From Chamaelirium japonicum (taxonomy: Eukaryota > Streptophyta > Magnoliopsida > Liliales > Melanthiaceae), in the NCBI GenBank assembly GCA_947650365.1, contig CANTAL010000004.1, forward strand, positions 2,887,501 to 2,951,500: a stretch of 64,000 bases of DNA, given 5' to 3'. Below are positions 60,001 to 63,460 of the stretch, piece after piece (position 1 is the stretch's first letter; the number at the start of each line of letters is the position of its first letter). Under the pieces are notes generated by a model, which saw only the letters and a program-made list of their open reading frames with translations, searched no databases and was not told where the DNA came from. The translations under genes and the position numbers were made by a program.

Positions 60001-60469
60001 TAAATGAATTCCTTTTCAATCTTACCAACTTCTCCTTTCCTTTACTATCAGGCGCCCCCGAGGCGTCCTGTCCTATCGATCTCTTCTTCGAGCTACACTC
60101 ATCAGCAGCATCTGCACTCAAATTCTTACCCGGGTCAGTTCTGATCGACTCCATCACCTTCACATAATCATCGAATGTGGGACTAAATTTGAATTCCTTC
60201 TCCAGAAATCCAAGGTCAGACGAGCGGGCTTCCATCCCTCCACTAGCCAAAGCATTTGTGATTCTGGACTTGGGGTGTCTTGAATCAAAACCCCATTTTG
60301 TTTTCGCCGCCGTCGAGCTGAAGGTGATGCGGGAATTGGGTCTAGGAGGAACCGGAAACCACCCATGAACCAAAGGAGAATCTGATGGAGAATTGGAGAG
60401 GAAAACCCCATTTCTTCCCAAATTGAGAATACCCATTTTCAAATTCGCCACCATCATCTCAAGAACCAT
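11944..60469 (-). CDS. EMB2279: P-class PPR protein gene, chloroplast type, seven exons seen, 3' end outside window
   Basis: The product should be a pentatricopeptide repeat RNA-binding protein of an organelle. I recognise it from memory as like Arabidopsis At1g30610 (EMB2279), whose loss is embryo-lethal; the paralogue At5g67570 (DG1) is the main alternative. Exons on the minus strand are 60469-58752, 44048-43857, 39892-39811, 39723-39532, 15170-15057, 12459-12369 and 12101-11944. All junctions are GT-AG, and phases match (2,2,0,0,0,1,0), giving 849 codons without a stop. A hydrophilic N-terminal region of about 570 residues precedes repeats with typical PPR phrases such as PDLVIYNAV, ACGKYNLVHEFF and ARCLCSAGRCQEAL. 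The family is about 1000 residues long, so roughly the last 150-250 are missing; I found no further exon left of 11944. Introns 1, 2, 4 and 7 are large and full of transposons. Exon calls are strong; the orthologue name is moderate. Confidence 0.5.
12333..12362. repeat. (G)30 homopolymer beside a splice donor
   Basis: About 30 consecutive G on the plus strand, next to (TG)n. On the PPR transcript it is a C run beginning 6 nt after the exon 6 donor. Confidence 0.5.
12369..12459 (-). CDS. EMB2279: PPR gene exon 6
   Basis: 91 bp; acceptor GGGCAG ends at 12460 and donor GTATGA starts at 12368. Reads VMLACGKYNLVHEFFRKVEK then TSIPGALNYK, leaving one base of the next codon. The donor is followed 6 nt later by a run of about 30 C on the transcript strand, which is unusual for a splice donor. 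Confidence 0.5.
12813..13503. mobile_element. hAT-like miniature element with TTTCGG/CCGAAA motifs
   Basis: Ends CAAGGTTTGGAGTTTCGG and (complement) CAAGGTTTGTAGTTTCGG. Flanks ATACTAAC and ACACTAAC match in 7 of 8 bases, as an aged hAT target duplication. Both ends have repeated GGTTTCGG/CCGAAACC motifs around an AT-rich core. Lies in PPR intron 5. Confidence 0.5.
13504..15056. other. PPR intron 5 sequence, no gene seen
   Basis: AT-rich, with short poly-A and poly-T stretches. I see no exon, RNA gene or bounded element here. Confidence 0.5.
15057..15170 (-). CDS. EMB2279: PPR gene exon 5
   Basis: 114 bp; acceptor ATTCTAG ends at 15171 and donor GTAAAA starts at 15056. Reads VLNACVQQKQWEGAFWVWQQ then HGIKPSNTTYGLAME, continuing the PPR begun by ...VIYNA in exon 4 in phase 0. 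Confidence 0.5.
15602..16731 (+). mobile_element. LTR of an old, split LTR retrotransposon
   Basis: Begins TGTTCACAATCTC after a G-rich stretch (GATCGTGGGGGA) and ends near CTTGCTTACA. A primer binding site TTGGTATCAGAGC follows at 16738. The LTR contains (CT)n at 15966-16026. The internal part continues 16732-16845, is split by the gypsy insertion, and resumes at 37322. No matching 3' LTR was found. Confidence 0.5.
15966..16026. repeat. (CT)n microsatellite
   Basis: About 30 CT units with one CCC interruption. Confidence 0.5.
16846..18575 (-). repeat. 3' LTR of the Tat-like element
   Basis: 1730 bp, 63 bp shorter than its partner, which is about one tandem unit; I count 13 units here (17825-18535). 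Confidence 0.5.
17825..18535. repeat. Palindromic tandem array inside the 3' LTR
   Basis: Units of about 40-65 bp. Each has the hairpin TTTCCCTG, 5 nt, CAGGGAAA, then AAATAAAGT and alternately CTTCCAGACTTAGCC or ATAAGGAAGC spacers. 13 units by my count. The short ORFs across it (SGRLYFPDDQGNF repeated) are by-products. Confidence 0.5.
18630..18905 (+). promoter_or_regulatory. Putative promoter and leader of the aORF, copy 1
   Basis: Three GGGCCGGCC boxes (18653-18702), then CGTCCTTTGACCCCCC, TATAAAAAGA at 18761, and a leader with CTACTTCAAGGTTTTTTGC ending in CCAAG/GTAATC, a good donor. The direction matches the aORF. Transcription is inferred. Confidence 0.5.
19365..19650 (+). promoter_or_regulatory. 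Putative promoter and leader of the aORF, copy 2
   Basis: A duplicate of the block about 735 bp upstream: GGGCCGGCC three times (19378-19428), CGTCCTTTGACCCCCCC, TATAAAAACA at 19501, CTTCAAGGTTTTTTTTGC, and CAAAG/TAATC where the donor GT is lost. Confidence 0.5.
20977..22158 (-). pseudogene. Downstream ORF of the nested LTR element with half a zinc knuckle
   Basis: 393 codons directly after the gag stop, so probably the gag continuation. The early part has QPGHKSADCPRQ, like the second half of a CCHC knuckle, then an acidic SHGSEGEHFNEL region. The remaining 250 or so residues are unfamiliar, with His-rich stretches and MLVLTFRSSLGVKGQG near the end. No protease, RT or integrase motif. Confidence 0.5.
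22162..22713 (-). CDS. gag protein of the nested LTR element
   Basis: 183 codons starting MAGSLPPRTWHDAF. Coiled-coil start (RQQEHMGRLQTQIENLTLAF), Arg/Ser linker, then a gypsy gag domain: FEGRMDPEEFLEWAKRVDQY, KFVSLKLKGHALMWWKQL and MRGKMQQKFLP. It would form the particle core. It ends at a stop shortly before the next frame; a complete gag would continue to a zinc knuckle. Confidence 0.5.
   Translation of the reverse strand: MAGSLPPRTWHDAFIRQQEHMGRLQTQIENLTLAFTNSPNPPRPHREHRTRASPGHSNLDLESGGASVSSSDGTDRRSRQTHRKTKSHWGWDQGFKIEIPEFEGRMDPEEFLEWAKRVDQYFEWKEIPRDKQVKFVSLKLKGHALMWWKQLQITRGRKGKENISTWTHMRGKMQQKFLPSASK
24204..27490 (+). pseudogene. Antisense extra ORF (aORF) with plant mobile domain
   Basis: Opposite in strand to gag-pol. 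The start MSTSEKYIAMPEDGW follows an acceptor-like TGTGTGTAG. The plant mobile domain (PMD, also in MAIN/MAIL1 proteins and transposases) is indicated by NTFLTSIGEIGIFLSEIYQ, LIRPGTFIPAVNMVKGTEY and LAVPILCLLYNGL. Later exons are acidic or Ser-rich and end in a coiled coil (RLTLEEAKAAVISCEDRLAA). Two GT-AG introns of 75 bp each (24789-24863, 26439-26513) join in phase. Damage: TAG at 24309, frameshift at about 25035-25060, TAG at 27356. Extra ORFs with PMD are known in Tat elements; their role is unknown. Confidence 0.5.
27491..27790. other. Spacer between aORF and pol tails
   Basis: AT-rich with ATGTAATATATG and T-runs; likely 3' ends of the two convergent transcripts. No ORF. Confidence 0.5.
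27791..28384 (-). pseudogene. Integrase C-terminal part of the Tat-like element
   Basis: In frame after the TAG: MYNAPANGLAEAFNKTLC with the catalytic Glu region, WAYRTSFRTPTQATPYSL, and a C-terminal GKKFDAKWDGPHVV. The pol frame ends at 27791, about 300 bp from the tail of the opposing extra ORF. Confidence 0.5.
28388..30237 (-). pseudogene. RT thumb, RNase H domains and integrase core of the Tat-like element
   Basis: 30237-29941 carries the RT end (LGFIVRHRGIEIDQSKI). After a frameshift near 30000, the frame from 30037 has the RT-linked RNase H (LGALLAQENEFGKEVACYYL). A second RNase H-like domain follows (WEMFFDGAAKRQAAGAGIV), as in Tat elements. The middle of that second domain is deleted. 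Integrase follows: HHCC finger (HACQIHGDYI), then WGLDIVGPLP and IVTDNGKQL. It stops at TAG 28385-28387. Confidence 0.5.
30224..31147 (-). pseudogene. Reverse transcriptase of the Tat-like element (N-terminal and catalytic part)
   Basis: RT motifs in order: VPVKKKNGQIRVCVDFRDLN, CPKDDFPLPI, FMDGSSGYNQIRMAPKD, KVMPFGLKNAGATYQRAM, and the catalytic CYVDDLVVKS. The frame is lost at 30230-30250 and continues in another frame (30237-29941) with MNPLKCAFGVTSGKFLGF. Confidence 0.5.
31191..31773 (-). pseudogene. Linker between protease and RT of the Tat-like element
   Basis: In the same frame after the TGA: LFLAGENIPQTRPGIGAK, acidic repeats and SVFDRLELGFAKPSRPPRF, as found between protease and RT in this lineage. 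A frameshift near 31190-31250 separates it from the RT frame. Confidence 0.5.
31774..35414 (-). pseudogene. gag-protease of the Tat-like element
   Basis: The frame starts at the ATG at 35414 (MVDIGDAMVVPVTM). It runs through a coiled-coil stretch, one TAG at 34809-34811, then the retrotransposon gag domain (QFVRSIKGTAFEWYVDL, LEQEFLTRFYSTRR). A basic linker follows, then an aspartic protease with ILIDGGSAVNIM and LLLGRPWLH. DGGS in place of DSGA is common in Tat-type elements. It ends at a TGA at 31774-31776 where the family normally reads on. Product would be a polyprotein for particle assembly and processing. Confidence 0.5.
35529..37321 (-). repeat. 5' LTR of the Tat-like element
   Basis: 1793 bp, minus strand TGTAGACATTG...GCTCATACA. 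Contains 14 copies of a palindrome-bearing tandem unit (36500-37280). Confidence 0.5.
36500..37280. repeat. Palindromic tandem array inside the 5' LTR
   Basis: Same unit as in the partner LTR, 14 units by my count. Single-base changes inside the hairpin (for example CCTGATCATCAGG) keep most of the pairing. Confidence 0.5.
37322..37817 (+). mobile_element. Remaining internal part and PPT of the old LTR element
   Basis: Continues the sequence broken at 16845. It ends in a polypurine-like AAATGGGGGGGA followed by TTGTAACAATATTAG, the usual layout just before a 3' LTR, but no copy of the 15602-16731 LTR follows. No coding sequence is evident. Confidence 0.5.
38060..38605. mobile_element. hAT-like miniature element with GCCTAGGCG motifs (A)
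   Basis: Inner ends GTTGTCAAGGCG and complement. Flanks AAGGTATG and TAGGTATG match in 7 of 8. Subterminal zones hold GGTGCCTAGGCGC-type repeats; the AT-rich centre has no gene. Lies in PPR intron 4. Confidence 0.5.
38606..39531. other. Right part of PPR intron 4, no gene seen
   Basis: Contains a GA run (38918-38934), three GGCAATGGCAG-like repeats near 38980-39030, and a TATCC-rich stretch (39170-39310) that may be another decayed miniature element. Confidence 0.5.
39532..39723 (-). CDS. EMB2279: PPR gene exon 4
   Basis: 192 bp; acceptor TTGCAG ends at 39724, donor GTGAGT begins at 39531. Reads QELSSYPDLAAYHCIAVILG, then ELFDVIDCMRGAPEKK, then WDPRLEPDLVIYNA, which spans a PPR and the start of the next. 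It is separated from exon 3 by a compact 87 bp intron and from exon 5 by a 24.4 kb intron. Confidence 0.5.
39811..39892 (-). CDS. EMB2279: PPR gene exon 3
   Basis: 82 bp; acceptor ...TATGCAG ends at 39893 and donor GTAATA starts at 39810. It reads YIYTTVLDVLGKARRPIEAL then NIFYAMR, a canonical PPR repeat. It is too short for ordinary ORF calling. Phase continuity with exons 2 and 4 supports it. Confidence 0.5.
40470..41215. repeat. Array of TTGAGTTGAATTAACTCAA palindromes
   Basis: Repeated near-palindromes alternate with TTCTTATGATGGGTTCATAA, itself an imperfect palindrome. Unit spacing is irregular, mostly 20-60 bp. Confidence 0.5.
41398..43123 (-). mobile_element. 5'-truncated L1-type LINE
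   Basis: 12 bp target duplication TACTAGACTATT at 41386-41397 and 43124-43135. A short T run at 41396-41401 (A tail on the minus strand) marks the 3' end. About 1.7 kb of the usual 6 kb or so remain. The 5' junction carries a 24 bp copy of flanking DNA. Confidence 0.5.
41475..43112 (-). CDS. L1 ORF2 C-terminal part: RT palm/thumb and zf-RVT
   Basis: 545 codons without a stop; the endonuclease and RT fingers are missing. Begins with a few junction-derived residues, then LHFADDTILFCEAE with the catalytic ADD motif. Then LRINFSKSSLFYVG, LPLTYLGLPI-like text, LTNWAGRFLSLGGRLTLVNS and FLWKGADG. The C-terminal zf-RVT domain reads LKTRIFMWLTIKDKILTRWN with CPLCHAHREDVDHLFLRC. The intact frame despite truncation suggests fairly recent arrival. 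Confidence 0.5.
   Translation of the reverse strand: MYIHDFRGIRGTSWCIPNLHFADDTILFCEAELAQVAVLKINLYALEFCSGLRINFSKSSLFYVGPHKEKGVLASAILNCKLDSFPLTYLGLPISNKQLGRADWRKVIEKIDKRLTNWAGRFLSLGGRLTLVNSVLSSIPSYYLAFYFIPAWVIRKIDGIRSSFLWKGADGKLGSYHLTNWGTACKSRDQGGLGVLNLRDFNRALLGKWWWRLQNDQGDTWSSIVRDRYFKRFSPLQTRSRASGKLSQFWRGVKSVGAPFRACIRLIPGNGKNIKFWLDHWVDDISLASLFGDLFELAWDSNASVISQSAVSLEGRFWSVKFRRSIPADLQGQLSDLYSILHNFSLGSGRDSSRWKLESSGVFSVRSFYRFLNNGGLVCPLASHLWKTPAPLKTRIFMWLTIKDKILTRWNLRKRNNPNVTDTSCPLCHAHREDVDHLFLRCRFSRSLWSMLKSRLGIRGHPGSLRSLWTLWRKRRIKKGLYQAWDLLVIGLCWSIWREQNARVFSKKELQPASVWLNFVSLVSSWSPGFSVKNSGKITPFLSLL
43857..44048 (-). CDS. EMB2279: PPR gene exon 2
   Basis: 192 bp, between acceptor TTGAAG at 44054-44049 and donor GTACCA from 43856. 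It completes the split Trp codon and reads LNATDVNMPAWQFSKMM, then HSILRVVQILGTLGNWKRAL, ending SYKSR with a split Arg codon. It encodes the first PPR helices after the charged N-terminal region. It is isolated by introns of about 14.7 kb and 4.0 kb. Confidence 0.5.
44049..44911. other. Start of PPR intron 1, no gene seen
   Basis: AT-rich intron sequence. Short ORFs have no recognisable motif. Confidence 0.5.
44958..45041 (-). ncRNA. 5S rRNA-derived segment in Cassandra LTR (copy 1)
   Basis: The minus strand reads GGATCCATAAGAACTC, GTTAAGTGTGCTTGGGCGAG, AGTACTAGATGGGG, CTCTTGGGAAGTCCTC, following plant 5S rRNA from about position 35 to the 3' end, with the intragenic pol III promoter region. 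Known Cassandra LTRs can be transcribed through this segment. Substitutions suggest decay. Confidence 0.5.
45368..46491. mobile_element. hAT-like miniature element with CGAAATATTTCG motifs, TSD CCCGTGCG
   Basis: Ends CAAGGTTCGAAATTTCC and complement CAAGGTACAAAATCTCG. CCCGTGCG lies at 45360-45367 and 46492-46499, a perfect 8 bp duplication inside the Cassandra LTR. The right third is packed with CGAAAT and CGCGATATTTCG palindromes. The AT-rich core lacks a transposase. Confidence 0.5.
46494..46579 (-). ncRNA. 5S rRNA-derived segment in Cassandra LTR (copy 2)
   Basis: The minus strand reads GGATCCATAAGAACTCCG, GTTAAGCATGTTTGG, AGTACTAGGATGGGTG and TCGTGGGAGTCCTTGTG. The hAT MITE entered directly at its 3' border. 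Confidence 0.5.
47196..47523. mobile_element. Possible hAT-like miniature element with GTCGGGAAA motifs
   Basis: TATGCAT on both sides (47189-47195, 47524-47530); AGTTACC near the left and GGTAAC near the right end. The interior has AAGTCGGGAAAA and AAATCGGGA repeats. Terminal match is short, so this call is weaker than the others. Confidence 0.5.
47530..48360. repeat. GA/TC-rich low-complexity block with GGTGGGATGAGAGA units
   Basis: Left edge TC-rich (CTCTTATCCCACCAGTCTCT), the rest GA-rich with GGTGGGATGAGAGA repeats, so the outer parts are roughly inverted. (GA)n at 48030-48068. ORFs here are Ser/Leu or Arg/Glu repeats and not genes. Confidence 0.5.
48546..48987. mobile_element. hAT-like miniature element with GCCTAGGCG motifs (B)
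   Basis: Ends CAGTGTTCTAAAAAGCG and complement CAAGGTTCTAAAAAGCG. Flanks GCTTTTTT and ACTTTTTT match in 7 of 8. GGCGGCCGCCTAGGCG-type palindromes at both ends, AT-rich core, no ORF. Confidence 0.5.
49274..49770 (+). pseudogene. hAT transposase C-terminal fragment
   Basis: 101 codons from 49274: NSTHYKEALDPKDWQVIH, then MKRNKIPYCAEDLVFVHTNL, the end of the plant hAT dimerisation domain. After the stop at 49577, degenerate text continues (RMWDVGVGTFDPFEVLWYLR and an Asp-rich tail near 49710-49735), typical of the C-terminal tail. The catalytic part is missing. Confidence 0.5.
50236..50639 (-). pseudogene. Gypsy gag fragment
   Basis: Minus strand: VFLDWLTTIEDYFDRYNM and FGQHWDEIEVLMKVKYL, then with a frameshift near 50410-50435 VILRQGHANSRVHGEFNEYI and YELRSEIQRGIITAF. 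These follow the gypsy gag domain order. The N-terminal part is absent because the frame abuts an LTR at 50623. Confidence 0.5.
50623..51280 (-). mobile_element. LTR related to the 7870-10145 element, minus orientation
   Basis: The minus strand starts TGATGAGGGAGCAGATTCGAC and ends CATGATTGTCCTGCATCA, aligning along its length with the 641 bp LTRs at 7870 and 9505, including GAGGCTCGCCGGCATGAGG. The 5 bp flanks do not match (CATTA, AACTA), so it is not a clean solo LTR. It may be a 3' LTR whose internal region lies to the right. Confidence 0.5.
51315..51837 (-). pseudogene. Unidentified coding-like segment
   Basis: Two minus frames: 51837-51592 (MDFFPELRPNSNLAKSFLSF, RRSVLGTPQMDVQNDDIVDK) and 51527-51315 (MQELEVEHQIVLGITGASSN). 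Composition looks like real protein, but I recognise neither. They could be internal sequence of the LTR element whose LTR lies at 50623-51280, or a captured host fragment. Confidence 0.5.
51840..53280. other. PPR intron 1 sequence with a (C)23 run, no gene seen
   Basis: About 23 C at 52372-52394. Short direct ORFs have no motif. (CA/GT)-rich patches at 52850 and 52900. Confidence 0.5.
53286..53426 (+). repeat. 5' LTR of the Copia element
   Basis: 141 bp, with GGGTCGGGTGTACTGTACAG and TATATTGGGCTTAAG. Confidence 0.5.
53451..54130 (+). repeat. C-rich tandem repeat region in place of gag
   Basis: Imperfect repeats of CTCCTCCACCGGCCCCCC and CCACCCGACC-type units, almost free of A. ORFs on the opposite strand are Gly/Arg repeats and not genes. 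Confidence 0.5.
54191..55621 (+). pseudogene. Copia protease and integrase N-terminal part
   Basis: A doubled segment of about 42 residues (YSDRLQRFEELLLRYLAS twice, 54407-54650), then protease WIFDSGASCHLTFDS, GAG-pre-integrase WHRRLGHIS with CTGCRLAKH, and integrase core DLVHSDIWGPAPV and CFIDDYSRCTWVYLM. The frame is lost near 55385-55400; the true continuation (RSDCAKEY, then a TAG near 55488, then HTHKQNGVAERKH) lies in another frame. Confidence 0.5.
55570..57771 (+). CDS. Copia integrase C-terminus, reverse transcriptase and RNase H
   Basis: 733 codons. Integrase end (SYWAEAVMTAVHLINIT) and GKR/chromo-like region, a Pro-rich linker (residues 120-210), then RT: WELVPCPSGVVPVSCKW, FAPVAQMTTVHTLLAVAAAR, QMDVTNAFLHDDLSEEVYM, LLLYVDDMIITGDD with the catalytic YVDD. 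RNase H: AYSDADWAGDAATRRSTTGY and SSTEVEYRAMA. A TGA at 57769-57771 (an Arg codon in the related 1.6-1.9 kb fragment) cuts off the last 50 or so residues, which remain readable to about 57946. Confidence 0.5.
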   Translation: MLLSASVPHSYWAEAVMTAVHLINITQSSALSGATPYERLHSNPPDYSLLRTFGCTCFVLLPPHERTKLSARSVRCVHLGLSREHKRYRCYDPLARRIRVSRHVSFVEDVPYFSPESRDISLPPASPSSPSSPLHIPVLPPFSVAPPTPTPPPSSPPPPPPPPPLQSPPPPLPPPPPPQSPSPPPPPPITRVYVRRSAAPPPESIHTSTPSPDAAAPSSPVVDPAPVRRYPTREHHPPDRYDYSPDRFGYSAFPSDSPDSSGYSASVSYSPSFQAFLTAIHTHREPQSYREAALHPEWRQAMSVELEAFQRTQTWELVPCPSGVVPVSCKWIFKVKTRPDGSIERHKARLVARGFSQEYGIDYEETFAPVAQMTTVHTLLAVAAARGWPLHQMDVTNAFLHDDLSEEVYMAPPPGISVPPGHVCRLRRAIYELKQAPRAWFERFRSAVLAAGFVERHSDYVLFTRSSSQGIAVLLLYVDDMIITGDDSATIVSLQRHLQSQFEMKDLGSLRYFLGLEIARSARGLLVSQQKYISDILADAALTDTRTADTPMELKLKLLATDGKPLQDVSRYQRLVGMLVYLTMTRPDIAHAVGIVSQFVQAPRSVHYAAVLRIIRYLQGTITRSLLFPSTSPLVLHAYSDADWAGDAATRRSTTGYCVFLGDSLISWRSKKQESVARSSTEVEYRAMAFTTAEIVWLRRLLLDLGVVISGPTPLFCDNRNAIQIASNPVFHE
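57959..58099 (+). repeat. 3' LTR of the Copia element
   Basis: 141 bp, near identical to the 5' LTR. Confidence 0.5.
58100..58751. other. PPR intron 1 sequence next to exon 1
   Basis: AT-rich host intron without recognisable feature. Confidence 0.5.
58752..60469 (-). CDS. EMB2279: PPR gene exon 1: transit peptide and charged N-terminal region
   Basis: Translation starts MVLEMMVANLKMGILNLG. I chose the ATG at 60469; the open frame reaches upstream only through a GTG at 60478. The first 70 or so residues are rich in Ser, Arg and hydroxylated residues with few acids, as in chloroplast transit peptides. The rest is a Lys/Arg/Asp/Glu/Ser-rich low-complexity region with clusters such as KEKLVRLKR and GRRDRDLKE. 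The last part (DPDDRAAFRTFEDVRNRP, then ERIEKLAKW) leads into the PPR tract. The exon ends TG at 58752 before GTAAGT (phase 2) and joins exon 2 to complete a Trp codon. Confidence 0.5.
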
Positions 60470-60772
60470 GGAATTCACTGATATCAGAAGAGAAATTCGG
60501 ATAGTAGACCTTTCCAGTCATTGATGAAGGATGAAGAAAAAGGATAAATCTTCATGAAAAGCCATAAGAACTGGAAGATGGTCTTCGAGGAGACTCACTG
60601 ATCGATAATGGAAGACTTCTGCTGTCTTCCGTCTCGTGATCTGCATCAAAATCTTGCTGCCTCGTCTACCAAAACCCTCGTCATGACAGAGGATTCAATG
60701 GTGTTACGGTGTAGCCAGTCGAGGGGGGTTTTGTGGATAAACCCCGGGAAATTTAATGGGGAAATCGGTGTT

Positions 60773-60780
60773 AGGCCCAA
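60773..60780 (-). promoter_or_regulatory. Possible site II (TGGGCC) promoter element of the PPR gene
   Basis: On the minus strand TTGGGCCTAA lies about 305 bp upstream of the ATG. TGGGCY site II boxes, bound by TCP factors, are common in promoters of plant genes for organelle proteins. No clear TATA box is seen between it and the ATG, so the transcription start is unknown. Confidence 0.5.
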
Positions 60781-60949
60781 AAAACTGAACATGATTTACA
60801 TCTAGTCCTGCTTTAAGTTCTTATTTACAATAAGTCTACCGATAGGATATAAAACCTGATCTTAACCGTTTAATATAACATGTTTTTAAAAATACCATAA
60901 ATATCTATGATATCCTCCCATATTAAATAACAATAGATAATATATGGCG

Positions 60950-61760
60950 TGTTTTTTTTTTACAGGAACTGTGGCACGGTTGCTATAGTGATTTTACTGT
61001 AGCTGATACAGTGATTTCGTTGTAGCTGCTACAATAATTTCATTGTCGTAACCCGTGATTTAACTGTAGTTGCTACAGTAAAATCATTGTAGCAACCCGT
61101 GATTTCATCGTGGATGCTCCATTGATTTTATTATACCTGCTACAGTGAAATCTCTGTAGTTGTTACAGTAAAATCACTATAGCAACCCGTGATTTCATCT
61201 TGGATGCTAAAAAATATTTTTACAATAAAATCAATGTAGCAAAGTACTCAATTTTATACAAATAATACTTAGTTGAATTGAGTATTATTTTGTATATTTG
61301 AGTACCATGCAAGGGTTGCTATAGTGATTTCATTATAGCTGCTACAGTGAAATTCACTATGCCGGCTAAAAAGGCTTCACTACAGTGAATTATTGTAGCA
61401 AAGTAATCAATTTTATTTAAATAATACTCAGTTTTATTGAGTATTATTGCGACTAAAATTGAGTACTATAGTGAATTTATTGTAGCGAAGTGTTTTTAGC
61501 AGTTACGAAAAAATCACTATAACAACTACAATGATTTCACAATAGCAAAGATATTCAAATATATGCTAATACTACTCAATTGAAATGAGTATTATTGCTA
61601 CAAAATTGAGTACTATTGCTATAGTGATTTCACTGTAACAATGTGTTTTTTAGCAGCCACGACGGAATCACTTAAGCGCTACAGCTAGCAGAATCACTAT
61701 AGTGCTACAGTGATTTCACTGTAGCTACTACAGTGAAATCATTGTAGCATCTATAATGGT
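60950..61760. repeat. Palindromic repeat block with TGCTACAGTGAAATCACT motifs
   Basis: Dense repeats of GTAGCTGCTACAGTGATTTC and its inverse, plus AATTGAGTATTATTGC pieces, over about 800 bp. The palindromes could form many hairpins. No ORF. Upstream of the PPR promoter. Confidence 0.5.
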
Positions 61761-62500
61761 CCCACACTAGGTCTCGAAACTGTACGTTTCGTAGAGATCG
61801 GGTGAAGTTATACAGACTGTGTGTACCAAAATATCGTCAAGAGGCCATCCAATCGGAAATGGGCGTGTGGAGGCCAGAGTGCTTACGAGTGGTCGAATCT
61901 TGGTGTGATTCACGACTGGATTTTGGTAATAAAAACCGGTTGATCATCGATATGACCCTCAACTAGTTTTTGGTACGACGCCCCGGTTGAGCGTGAGAGA
62001 GGGAGTTGGACCTGCATCAACAGTTGTGCATGCTATATCAAGCACCATAGGAAATTAGAGGGGGTGGGGGTTATCATGGCCCACCCACTCCCTCATCATT
62101 GCAAAAGAAAGGGATAGGCCCCATTCCTTTTGGGTAAAAGATAGGTACAACATCATATCAATGGATTGGACAAGGGCTCTCGATTAAAGACTTTAACCGG
62201 GCGGACAAATCAAGGACTCTAGATTGAGGGTGTTTCTATCAAGCAACTCTTTCAGAGTTGGGGTTAATCACTTGGAGGCCGTCCGATCATGCATTGGGGC
62301 TGATATCATTGTTGAATCATTGAGTACAAAAGGGTAGCAGTCACTACTTGTAAGAATAAAGTCTGCTAGCCCATAGACTAACAACCGACCGACCGGCCGA
62401 TAGCAAGAGGGAGCATCCTACTACACCTTGGCCGGCCGAGCTAAAGAAGGCCAAACTTTTAAGGGTTGTGTGTACCTTAACAAATAAAGAAGGAGGGGAT
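61760..62500. other. Sequence without recognisable gene
   Basis: Unique-looking. It may be the left part of the LTR-like region that follows; its boundary is not visible. Confidence 0.5.
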
Positions 62501-62504
62501 CCAG

Positions 62505-63460
62505 AGACCCGGCCGCGCACTTCGCTCGCGACTGACAAGATCGGCCGCACACTTCGTTCATGCTGGACAGGATCGGCCGCGCATTTCGCTAGCAGGCGAC
62601 CGCGCACTTCACTATGATGGACAGGGCCGGCCACGCACTTCGCTTGTGAAGGACAGAACCGGCCGTGCACTTCATTAAAGGCCGGCTGCGCACTTCGCTT
62701 GTGACGGACAGGATCGGCCGCGCACTTCACTCGCTATCGGCCGCGCACTTCACTTGTGATCGGTCGCGCACTTCGCTCGCTACCGGTCGCGCACTTCGCT
62801 TGTGATCGGCCGCGCACTTCGCTCGCTACCGGTCGCGCACTTTGCTTGTGACCGGCCATACACTTCGCTCGCTATCAGCCGAGCACTTCGCTCGTTACCG
62901 GCCACGCACTTCGCTTGTGACCGGCCGTACACTTCGCTCGCTATCAGCCGCGCACTTCGCTCGCTACCGCCCGCGCACTTCGCTCGTGACCAGCCGTGCA
63001 CTTCACTCATGACCGCCTACGCACTTCGCTCACTACCGACCGCGCACTTCACTCGTGACCGGCCGCGCACTTCGTTTGTGACCCGCCATGCACTTCGCTC
63101 GCTATCGGCCGCGCACTTCACTCACGACAAGCAGGACCGGCTGCGCACTTCATTCACCTGAGACAGAACCGGTCACACATGTTGCTAGCGACCGACCGCA
63201 CACTTCGTTCGCCTCAGACAGGACCGACTGCACACGTCGCTAGCGGCCGGCCGCGCATTTCGTTCACCTCATACAGGACCGGCCGCACATGTCACTAGCG
63301 GTCGATTGCGCACATCGTTGGCCTCAGACAAGACCGGTTGCACACATCGCTAGCGGCCGACCGTGCACTTCGTTAGTGACTGGCCATGCACTTCGCTCGA
63401 GACCGGCCGCACACTTCGGGAACAACGGGCCGCGCATCTCGCACATGATCAGCCAGTCTA
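62505..63460. repeat. Minisatellite of 23 bp GGCCGCGCACTTCGCT units
   Basis: Best at 62735-63000, where units of 23 bp (CGGCCGCGCACTTCGCTTGTGAT and variants) alternate CTCGCTAC and CTTGTGAC spacers. Outside this, units lengthen to about 45-50 bp with GACAGGACC inserts. ORFs on both strands (SARLIASEVYGRSQAK and similar) are by-products. Confidence 0.5.

Noticed and set aside
62505..63460. Repetitive ORFs such as SARLIASEVYGRSQAK as a repeat protein
   Set aside because: The 23 bp unit is not a multiple of 3, the frame changes along the array, and both strands are open; a minisatellite explains it.
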